From contig OX459105.1 of assembly GCA_949775045.1 (NCBI GenBank), positions 16,144,227 to 16,208,226 on the forward strand: a stretch of DNA of 64,000 bases, given 5' to 3'. The position numbers were made by a program, and so were the translations under genes. This document shows, in pieces, positions 1-9,127 of this stretch. Below the pieces are notes generated by a model, which saw only the letters and a list, made by a program, of their open reading frames with translations, was not told the origin of the DNA and searched no databases. The stretch comes from Metridium senile (taxonomy: Eukaryota; Cnidaria; Anthozoa; Actiniaria; Metridiidae). The number at the start of each line of letters is the position of its first letter. Position 1 is the first letter of the stretch.

Positions 1-434
1 TTACGTTTTTAAGAGCACTTGGAAAGCCCTTGAATATTAGAAAATCAGGAAAAACTCCCGTTTATTCTAGCTAAAGTAGGGTAAAAATTCTAGTATTGTA
101 CATCATTTTCGTAAATTTTCGTATATCAAAGTTGTCGCAAACAGTGCTTAAAAATAACTTTTTGGTCCTTGAAAACTCCTTAGATTGTGTTTACTGACAT
201 CAGCACGAACCCTGTAATAATCATTATTGCCAATCATACACCTCATGCACATCAACTGTATTCATCACGATCACCATCATTACTTCATCAACAACACTGA
301 CCATCACGAATTATTTATCTTCATCATGACATCATTGTCGTCACTACTGTCATAACCATTATTATATTCATCATTAGTATTACCTATTATCGATGTAAAA
401 CGTTTTAAACAATCGCTTACTTTTATATTCCAGG
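1..434. other. AT-rich non-coding stretch
   Basis: No gene is visible. Short ATC/ATT runs occur around 220-390. The segment ends in a pyrimidine tract and AG at about 432-434 that could be a splice acceptor for the candidate exon that follows. Confidence 0.4.
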
Positions 435-591
435 TAGAGTACAGTATCGGAGCCAATCAAAAACCATTACCAGGCAATCTAATGGCTGACCTGGACAGTG
501 CTCTTATTCCATCTATTAACGCTGCAGCCATGAAATATCGTCGGGGTCCACTAACTGTGGAACTTTTCTTTAGTATTATATCCCTCTTTTA
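435..591 (+). CDS. Candidate terminal exon of an unrecognised upstream gene
   Basis: After a good acceptor (TTTTATATTCCAG) the frame runs VEYSIGANQKPLPGNLMADL, continues through DSALIPSINAAAMKYRRG, and stops at TAG 589-591. I do not recognise the family. Support is the acceptor, the open frame and its balanced composition, unlike the AT-rich surroundings. The 3' 121 nt of this exon are the first unit of the 138-bp tandem repeat. Upstream exons would lie outside the window. It could equally be non-coding repeat DNA. Confidence 0.3.
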
Positions 592-1470
592 GACACAAAT
601 ATCATTACCAGGCAATCTAATGGCTGACCTGGACAGTGCTCTTATTCCATCTATTAACGCTGCAGCCATGAAATATCGTCGGGGTCCACTAACTGTGGAA
701 CTTTTCTTTAGTATTATATCCCTCTTTTAGACACAAATATCATTACCAGGTAATCTAATGACTGGCCTGGACAGTGCTCTTATACCATCTATTAACGCTG
801 CAGCCATGAAATATCGTCGGGGTCCACTAACTGTGGAACTTTTCTTTAGTATTATATCCCTCTTTTAGACACAAATATCATTACCAGGTAATCTAATGAG
901 TGGCCTGGACAGTGCTCTTATACCATCTATTAACGCTGCAGCCATGAAATATCGTCGGGGTCCACTAACTGTGGAACTTTTCTTTAGTATTATATCCCTC
1001 TTTTAGACACAAATATCATTACCAGGTAATCTAATGAGTGGCCTGGACAGTGCTCTTATACCATCTATTAACGCTGCAGCCATGAAATATCGTCGGGGTC
1101 CACTAACTGTGGAACTTTTCTTTAGTATTATATCCCTCTTTTAGACACAAATATCATTACCAGGCAATCTAATGGCTGACCTGGACAGTGCTCTTATACC
1201 ATCTATTAACGCTGCAGCCATGAAATATCGTCGGGGTCCACTAACTGTGGAACTTTTCTTTAGTATTATATCACTCTTTTCGACACAAACACCCGATTCC
1301 CAGGTAATCTAATGGCTGACCTGGACAGCGCTCTTATACCATGTATTAACGCTGCAGCCATGAAATATCGTTGGGGTCCACATACTGTGGAATTAAGTTT
1401 TTAATCACTCTTATAGACACAATTACCATTACCAGGTTATATAATGACTGACCTGGACATGCAGTGCTCT
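471..1470 (+). repeat. 138-bp tandem repeat array, about 7 units
   Basis: Units begin with CAGGYAATCTAATG at 471, 609, 747, 885, 1023, 1161, 1301 and a decayed one at 1433. The first five steps are exactly 138 bp, then 140 and 132. Units are almost identical up to 1300 and decay at the 3' end. Each unit has an ATG followed by a 36-codon ORF ending in TAG. 138 is a multiple of three, so the frame is kept between units, but every unit carries its own stop. Confidence 0.9.
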
Positions 1471-2064
1471 TATTTAACCATGCTTTTTAAACTGCTATTT
1501 GTTTGGACAAAAACCGACTTGTTCGTATTAAATTGATCAAAAACAGAGTTGTACGATCAAAGCTCTAAGGCATTTTAGCCAACATTTTTATTATAAATTG
1601 CACCATCAAAAACTGCTAATAAGTTTATCTATATTGAACATTTTAATAGTTTACAAGGGGTTAGCATGAAACGGAATATTAAAGGTTTAAGATTTTTTTT
1701 CTTACAACGTATTTAATACACTGCGACAAATCGGCAGAATATGTGTACAGGCATCGGCTTTTTAGGCTGTTTTTTTTTTGCATTATCTATTGTAAATGCC
1801 AAATATATTTTATAGGGAGGAATTTCATGATTTTTGATTTCATATGCAACACATCTTAATTATAGTTTACAGTCATTTTAAATATATTATATATCAATAT
1901 ACATAATATTCATTGCAAGTATGTGCGAATTGTTCATTGAAATAAATAAATAATATTGTAAAATGTTAAAGTGTGCCTCTTTTGTTGTTTGTCGCTTGGT
2001 GTTTGTCGCTTTTACAAAGGAATCTGTGTGCGGGCCACCTAAGGCAGAAAAGCGAAAACGGTGA
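1471..2064. other. AT-rich non-coding spacer
   Basis: No gene is supported. It contains homopolymer T runs and ATA-rich sequence. A run of AATAAATAAATAAT near 1940-1955 could act as a polyadenylation signal for the exon at 435-591, but this is weak. Confidence 0.3.
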
Positions 2065-2439
2065 CTTGGGAATTGCAAAGAAGTACTTTGTGTTGAGTCG
2101 GTGTTTAAGGAAAAAAGTTTGAATAAAATTTTACGATGTGCAGACTGCTGCAAGACTCGCTCAGAACACATTAGGAGTAAAAATGTACAACAACTTAAAG
2201 CTAAACTAGACAGAGTGGACTGCATGCGTTGTAGTAAAAATGTACGAATTCAAATTAAACTAATGTATACTGCTTCAGTTTGTGCTAAAAGATTTGTAGT
2301 AGAAGTGTGCGGTGTCGGTGTTAAAAAGCCGAAACGCGGCCAGCTTCCAAAGCCAGTGCGCTGTATTGAAGATATTTTCAAAAGCAATGCCGTACAAAAT
2401 ATTGCAATTCTCAGTTTTACAGCCGCAAAAGCAATATAG
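2065..2439 (+). other. Unrecognised basic, Cys-containing open frame
   Basis: An open frame of about 125 codons runs from after a TGA at 2062 to TAG at 2437-2439, with no ATG near its beginning. It is lysine/arginine rich and has paired cysteines (RCADCCK, DCMRCSK) that resemble zinc-ligand spacing, but no known domain is recognised. It could be an exon, a decayed transposon gene or chance. Confidence 0.2.
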
Positions 2440-2541
2440 CGCATTTCACATGGTGTCAATGACCTTTACAACAAACTAAATATCAATGGAAACTAGCGAG
2501 TTAACTAGTATAGGCTGCGTCGGTGTTTGATATAAATGATA

Positions 2542-2656
2542 GGTAATAGAATGAAATTTGTAACACCGTAAAAAATGTTGACTTAACTTAACTGACGTTT
2601 CGAGCTTTAGCCCTTTGTCGGAGTAAAAGAGGTGTTACAAATTTCATTATATTACC
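2542..2656. mobile_element. Short MITE-like inverted repeat (GGTAATA family)
   Basis: The termini GGTAATAGAATGAAATTTG and, inverted, CAAATTTCATTATATTACC form imperfect inverted repeats. The core has ACGTTTCGAGCTTTAGCCC. A second copy in the opposite orientation lies at about 38131-38224 with the same core and one terminus. Confidence 0.65.
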
Positions 2657-3062
2657 GGATCAAACTAAATATCAGACTTGCTATCATGAAGTGTTATGCA
2701 TGTTATGTGTTCAGAATTCAAGTTTTTGTAACCATAACTGTACTTATGTTCTAAAACTGAATCAAAGTTGCTAGGCCGACCGTGCAATGCAAAGCTAAAA
2801 CAATGGCCTTCAACTATCGTAACAATGCTATCCGATAAAAAAAAACAGACCGGCTGCCTTTGTTTTCGTGCAAAACACAGCACACCGCCACGCGGCCGTG
2901 TTTGAGTTTCCCGCCTAAACTTTTCGAGAAAGCAAGCCGCTCATGCTTGATAATAACAACCGCTGACCAGTAAAACTATAAAGTCGAATATAGCGGTATT
3001 TCTAACAAGACGGTGAGTCTTGTCAGTGATTGCGGTATATTATTGATGTCCACGGAAGGTCG

Positions 3063-3070
3063 TATATATA
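3063..3070 (+). promoter_or_regulatory. Candidate TATA box of the homeobox gene
   Basis: TATATATA lies 57-64 nt upstream of the chosen ATG at 3127, which would put a start site near 3095 and leave a short leader. It argues for the ATG at 3127 over an in-frame ATG at 3046. Position-based inference only. Confidence 0.35.
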
Positions 3071-3126
3071 CCGGGCCTCAAACACACATCGGATATTACT
3101 CCAGCTTAGAGCTTCGACCTGTCAAC

Positions 3127-4379
3127 ATGTCTATACTAACGCAACCAAAGATCTCATTTCTCATCGACGACCTTCTACAAGATACGCATGGCCAAACCAG
3201 TTTGCCCGCTGATACACCTGCAGTCGTTACCACAGGGTACCCAAGATATTGTTTTCCTCCTAAGAACTTGAATCGCTGCTGTTTTCCCGATGTGGATTTA
3301 TCGAGAGGTAAGTTGTTGGTTAACCTACGGAGTAGGGCTAAAACAGTGACGAGTGTTGTTATTTATAGAAGTTGGAAAGCTACGATTCTAACATCGTTCC
3401 CATCACCTTTTCATCATCGTAATCATCATCATCATATCTTGTCATCATCATCATCATTGTCATCATCATGACCTTCAACATAATCACTAAAAGACTTGAT
3501 ATTTAAATAACAAACTTGTTTTTATCTTCCAGATATCCAGTCATCTCCAAGCCTAATAGGTTCCACTGGTACGTCTTCTGATAGTGATTCCGAATCTTCC
3601 AAAGGTAATTTAATCATGCAGTCAGAAGAAGATTGTTACAAACGTAATCTATATACTGTATAAAACTGTTGAGCTAACAGATGTTTCTGACCTTAATCAA
3701 CAAAGTTTCGTCAAATTTCCCGAGCATGCTATGAAAACAATTGATATCTTTCTGTATCAAATTTTGTAATTTTGCAATACTATATTTCTATTTCAATGAA
3801 TGCCCCACTATATAATTGTTGAAATGTCAAACATCAACAGTCTTTCTCAAGACTACACTGCCCCAGACCATAATACCTCACCTACATCAATCACACCTGG
3901 GATCAGACCATTCACTCTTATATAATATAATGCTTAATTATTAAATTGCAATTTGAAAATTCTTATGTGAACTTTTTTATTTTTCAGATCCATCAGAACC
4001 CTCCGATCAATCAGATGCCAACTCAAACAGCAAATCAAGGCCTTCGTTCTCAGCGCACCAAGTCGAGTCCCTACAAACCATCTTCGCCCATAAGCAGTAC
4101 CTCGGCAAAGCAGAGCGTAAGCAGTTGGCTACCAACCTCAACATGAGTGACGAACAAGTGAAAACGTGGTTCCAGAACAAGAGAACCAAGCTGAAGAAGA
4201 AGATGTTTGCACAGGTCGATGAACACTACGCAAAGATGCTATACCTTAGAGACCTAGTCGGCAGCATGCCACCAGAACATCAACGAGAGTATGGTTTCCA
4301 TGGTTTCCCTGAGTATCCAGGCCTACAAGTACCTGACCGACCAGTTACAACTGGTATTCCTTTTTATCCAGCTTATTGA
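3127..4379 (+). CDS. ANTP-class homeobox transcription factor, Bsx-like
   Basis: A nuclear DNA-binding regulator. Exons are 3127-3307, 3533-3604 and 3988-4379 with GT-AG junctions, all phase 1, giving 214 aa. The N-terminus has a SFLIDDLLQ eh1-like motif (a Groucho-binding motif in this class), much as Bsx proteins begin. The homeodomain is residues 98-157. The conserved positions R5, F8, L16, F20, W48, F49, N51 and R53 are all present, with Q50 and a helix 3 reading VKTWFQNKRTKLKKK. The usual basic N-terminal arm is reduced to KSR. The tail is rich in Pro and Tyr and ends FYPAY. The start at 3127 puts the eh1-like motif at residues 8-16; an ATG at 3046 in the same frame is possible but overlaps the TATA-like sequence. 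Assignment to Bsx rather than Barx, Hhex or Vent rests on the N-terminus and is not certain; homeobox identity is firm. Confidence 0.9.
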
Positions 4380-4417
4380 ATGTAAACTTTAGTTTTTTAA
4401 TTATGAAATGTTATTGT

Positions 4418-4466
4418 AATAAAGTAATTTAAGTTGTAAGATTTTTTGTAAATATTATTAAATAAA
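4418..4466 (+). terminator. Polyadenylation signals of the homeobox gene
   Basis: Two AATAAA hexamers, at 4418-4423 and 4461-4466, follow the stop codon by 39 and 82 nt, consistent with a short 3' UTR. Confidence 0.6.
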
Positions 4467-4629
4467 GGATATTTGAAATAACACTGTGTCTTCATTTTAA
4501 AAGCCATAAACAATATAATATAATGATTAAATATGTGTAATATGTTTGTGCAATTGTCATGGTTGAAATGCCTAAACACTAAATTGAACAGAAACCATGT
4601 TCATCCAACAGTTTTAAGTACAACATTTA

Positions 4630-4775
4630 TAAAGATGAATTCGAGGAAGGGAAACATTGTTTAGATCCAAGATAAAAGTGGGAATATTGTTGAAACATTC
4701 TTGTTTTTTTTAATTCAAAACTTAGATCTAAACGATGTTTTCCTTTCCCGGACTCATCTTTCTAATGATGTGGTT
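4630..4775. mobile_element. Foldback element (MITE-like)
   Basis: The left arm (AAGATGAATTCGAGGAAGGG and following) and the right arm (CCTTTCCCGGACTCATCTT, inverted) match over about 40 bp around a 60-bp loop. No coding capacity. Confidence 0.6.
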
Positions 4776-5462
4776 AATTGAACAATCATTGATCAACATA
4801 TTTCATCATGAATGCTGATAGCATCACAAAGATATTTAAATTTTAATAAGTTGTGGTTATACTGTTATGTTTTGTCTTATGAGAGTTGTTGTTAGTGTTT
4901 AACGTTTCACATCCAGAATATCAACTGCGATGACTATTTCTCAAAATGTTGAAATGTCAGAAACCAACAACAACAATCTTTCTCAAGACTACACAAAACC
5001 AGAAGACCACAACCCACAGGTTCATTTATCCTTAATTTAAACAATACAAGTATTTTGTTTTAAATGACAGCTGAACATGACTAACAATTAGATGAATGAA
5101 CTCTTTTGTGCTGTCAATGATTTTTTTTATAATAATTGTGTGTTTTTTAGTGATATAATACTCAATTAAGATCTAGTTCGATTTAAGCATTTTAGATTTA
5201 AAAATGCTTTAAATATGCTTTCCAAAGAATTTTACCCATGGAATATTAATATCTATATTAATGTGAATATGTACATTTTTGAGAAAACCTTACAGATCAA
5301 TCAAATTATCACAAAAACATATGTTTCAGAAAACACAGAACATTTAATGCATATGCTTATTTACACATATTGGATTGAATAATGACCCTTCTATCATTCT
5401 CCCTAGCTTCAAAAACACCGTTGATAAGGCTGTGGTGAAAATCAATTGACACAAAGTGTAGT
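4776..5462. other. Non-coding spacer with a dispersed repeat piece
   Basis: No gene is seen. A roughly 65-bp segment at about 4945-5010 (ATGTCAGAAACCAAC, then TTTCTCAAGACTACAC) is similar to 3822-3880 inside the homeobox gene's second intron, so it is probably an old dispersed repeat. Confidence 0.4.
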
Positions 5463-6050
5463 TTATAGATGGCCTTTTTCTTGTAACTGCAGTCTTTGTT
5501 TTTCTCTTACTCTGTTCATAAAACTACAGCAAAAAAAATCAATTAGAAATATTATATCTAAATTAGAAATGCTCAAATACCCTCAATGAGAAAGAAAGCC
5601 TTAAAAAAAAAAAAACAGCATAAAAATTTATGCTATCGCACAAGAAAAATTGCAAATGGAAAGACAAATGCAAATCAAAACGTTCAAAAGTATGTTCACT
5701 TACTCATCATATTCACACTTATCCCAGGCGTGCTTTTCGTGCTTGCACTTCCATGGCATGTAGTAGGTATCTTTACGACACTTTAGTAAGGGTATCAATA
5801 GATGAGCACAATAATCCCGACCATTCAAAGGGATTCGGGCCTCCGCCATCTCCTCCGCAGTGACTTTGATCTCTGAGTAAGAAAACATCACAAAAATGAC
5901 ATAAAATCTAAATCATTCCGGTATAATTTTATCTTAAGGCAAACGTTAATATCTCATGATAATATTAATATAATATTTGACGGTTTTATGTAATTCGTTT
6001 TGATATAAAATGCACAAAAACAAACGCAATTTACCTCGTTTGTCCGCCAT
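5463..6050 (-). CDS. NDUFB7: NADH:ubiquinone oxidoreductase subunit B7 (complex I)
   Basis: An accessory subunit of mitochondrial complex I, intermembrane-space side. Exons on the minus strand are 6050-6035 (only 16 nt, MADKR plus one base), 5872-5704 and 5523-5463; all junctions are GT-AG and the total is 246 nt, giving 81 aa. The diagnostic feature is a twin CX9C (CHCH) motif: RDYCAHLLIPLLKCRKD and then WKCKHEKHAWDKCEYD, followed by the family's charged tail (MNRVREKQRLQLQEKGHL). It is shorter than the roughly 137-aa human protein at both ends; it lacks the N-terminal extension and most of the basic C-terminal tail. The short first exon is supported by phase and by the donor GTAAAT. A longer N-terminus from another start exon cannot be excluded. 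Confidence 0.9.
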
Positions 6051-6800
6051 TTTGGATTATCGAGGAAAGACCGCGTGAAAATTGGAAAAATGGTGACTAG
6101 TCACTAGTAAATTTTAAAATTACACAGGTAACCCAACAGAAGATACATCGACTTGACAGTTTTGGGGCCCCAGCTTTTTTATATCTTCTAAAATCCAACA
6201 CACTCCAAGCATTCTATAGCCCTCAGACAACACCTTGATTCATTTGAGTTGCATCACCCTTCAATACATTTACAGAATAAGCATTATGTATTTTTGCAAT
6301 TTTTATTACAATCTAAAACACTTACTTTGGAAATTATGCAATAAAATAGTCTAACAATTTAATGATACCAATGCAGCTACCAATTATGAACCTGACCAGT
6401 TTGAATAACCATTGTCCTGGACAGACTGTAGCTTCTGATTATTGTGCATTGTATCAAAATATGGTGACGCATTAAAATAGCTATTATAATTATTCTAGAC
6501 TGATCAATTGGTATATGACAGAAAGAAGAGTCTCTTATATACACTAGAATAGAATGTTGATCAATCAGTGTTAGGGACAGTCAGCACCAAATCCAAACAT
6601 CGTTTAGGATTGGTTTAAAAAACAATAGAGTCTTTCCAAACAATTGCCCTAAATATAACCAAACAATAGCGGCACTGTATTAGCTAGGGAGCCAACGGAA
6701 ATGCAGCTTTCGACTGGTGCCGTATTACTAACAGACTAGCCTCTTATACATGTACACCAGAAAAAATATTGGAATAACGTTAACGGACAGACTTAGCCAG
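6051..6800. other. Intergenic, no gene seen
   Basis: Ordinary AT-rich sequence upstream of the NDUFB7 start. It should contain its promoter, but no TATA or other clear element stands out. Confidence 0.3.
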
Positions 6801-7088
6801 CTCTTACCACAGGAAGCCCAAGCTCACTGTTAGTGTTAATTTACTAAAGGATATATGGGTACTTTTGAACATTCAATTTTTTGCCTTAAAATTTAATAAA
6901 ATTCAAACAAAACTCTTACAGCATCTTCTTGTTGATCTCTATAATCCTCTGAGTTAATTTCAGCCGATTTCGTTCAGAATAAATTACTTTCTCCCTGCCT
7001 TACATATGTATATAGCCATATATCCAAGTATCCATTATCCTTTAGTAAATCAACACTAACAGTGAGCTTGGGCTACCTGTGCTCTTAC
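6801..7088. mobile_element. Foldback DNA element with 7-bp target duplication (CACAGG family)
   Basis: The element is 6808-7081. Termini CACAGGAAGCCCAAGCTCAC and the inverse ending GGGCTACCTGTG extend for about 60 bp as inverted repeats (including CACTGTTAGTGTT and ACTAAAGGATA). Flanks carry an identical 7-bp duplication CTCTTAC (6801-6807 and 7082-7088). There is no transposase. It shares terminal sequence and duplication type with the palindrome at 16811-17202. Confidence 0.8.
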
Positions 7089-7383
7089 AGGTGACACTGT
7101 AATGAAAATACTATGTGACTCAACAGATTGCACAAGCCAATTAGCTTTAAAATATTACACAGTTGAGAACAATATAGACACAATATCTCAGTTGTATGCT
7201 TTAAAACCATAGCAGATTTTTACCGTCCTTTAACATCCATTAAATATTGCACATTCTAAGCACTATATAAATTACGGTATTCTTTTAAATATCTTGATCT
7301 ATGTACTTAATATGTAGAACTTCTAGTTATAAGACATAGGAACTGGACCAACAACGAGTGTGCCTGGCTACGCAGTCTATCTA

Positions 7384-7648
7384 AGGGATTGGTCATTATT
7401 TATGGTGGAGTAGGGGGTGGGTGATTGTGAGGAGGGGTTATGAAATTTTCAATTTTCAAGGCTTCTGAAGGAGGGGTTACTAATTTTCCTAGGCAACTGA
7501 AGGAGGGATCAGGATCTTGGCAAACATTAGAAGGAAGGCCGTCATGAAAAACATGTTATGGCAAGGGAGGGGTAACTGTGACCATTTATAAATTTGAAGC
7601 AAAAAATCACCCACCCCTACCCCACCATAAATAATGACCGCTCCCTAA
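7384..7648. mobile_element. MITE with GGGATTGGTCATTATTTATGG termini
   Basis: Arms of about 40 bp (GTCATTATTTATGGTGGAGT at the left; CCACCATAAATAATGAC at the right) flank a G-rich internal region with repeated GAGGGGTTA. No coding capacity. Target duplications are not clear. Confidence 0.75.
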
Positions 7649-8012
7649 CTATAGCTATTTTATACCGTAAGTGTTAAACATATGTTACTTATAAACAGTT
7701 GTCAAACTTAGTCATGAAATCCCCACCTGGTAATTTCTGTACCAGTATTTAAATTACTTTTTGTCCCGGAAAGAATTTATACTTTAAATAATAACAAAGT
7801 TAAGAAATGATCATCCTGCGAAGAGTCCAATTTTCCCCTACAGCAACAAAGGCAGCTCTTTATAAAGCAGGTTAAGTATTTTTTGTCTTTTTTTTTTTCC
7901 TGTGATTCTTGACAGGTATGTGTTGCACAATCTGACGTAAACCAGACACCAAAGTCAGGTCTAAATGTTTTTCTTCTAAGTGAAGAGAATTCATACATGG
8001 ATGTATAGATTA

Positions 8013-9038
8013 CTACAGTATATGGCAGTCTTTTTTCTTGCCATTTTCTTCTATATTATTTGGTACAGTTCTTTCTAGTAGAGAAGGGTTGATACGCTGA
8101 ATCTGTCTCATCATTAATTGAAAACTCTCTTGTACATTTAGGCCAGTCTGCCAAGAAATAAATTAATTGACATCTGTTAGCAAATAAAAGTAAATACTGT
8201 GTGATATACTTCATATAATTATCAAATACAGGAAGTTGTTTTAAGTAACATGCAGTGACATATATCCAGGCGTGTTACAAATTACTCATGGTTTGTGATA
8301 GAGTCCTCATGGTTCAGGCTTCCTGTGTTAAGGTTCTCATAAGTAAACCCCACCCCTCCCCCTCAAAAATCTAATGGTCTGTCCCTTATTGATATACCTT
8401 TGCAGATGTTTCAATTAAAGGAGTATTCATTGAGTTACAGTATTCCATTACTTCCTCTTTGCTGGTTTCGCGTTCCTCTTCTAAATCCTGGAGTATTGAG
8501 CAATTTAGGTTTATTTCATGATCATGATACAAATGTTGATGATGATGGTGTCAATGATAACAGTGATGATGATGACATGTACAGTGGTAATTAAACGATG
8601 ATGATAATAATGATGATGGTGATGATAATGATCAATGATGATGATGATCAGTGATGATGATGATGATAATGATGGTGATGTTGATAGTGATGATGAATTA
8701 TGATGAAGATGATGATGATGGTGATGATGATGAAGATGATAATAGTGATGATGATGGTGATGATAATGATCAATGATGATGATGATGATGATAATAATGA
8801 TGGAAAAGATAATGATGGGGATGAAGATGATGATGATCAATGATGATGAAGATGATGATGATGATAATGACGATGATGATGATGATGTTGATGATGAATT
8901 ATGATGAAGATGATGATGATGATGACCAATGATGATAAAGATGGAAAAGATGATGATGATGATCAATGATGATGCTGATGATGAAGATGATGATGATGAT
9001 GATAATGACGATGATGATGAAGATGATGATGATCAATG

Positions 9039-9070
<32 letters not shown>

Positions 9071-9096
9071 GATGATAATGATGATGATGATGATAG

Positions 9097-9127
<31 letters not shown>

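Noticed and set aside
471..1470. CRISPR-like array
   Set aside because: Units are contiguous 138-bp tandem repeats without unique spacers, in an animal genome.
3013..3126. Upstream extension of the homeobox protein from a GTG or the ATG at 3046
   Set aside because: It would place a TATA-like element in coding sequence and push the eh1-like motif away from the N-terminus; the ATG at 3127 fits the family better.
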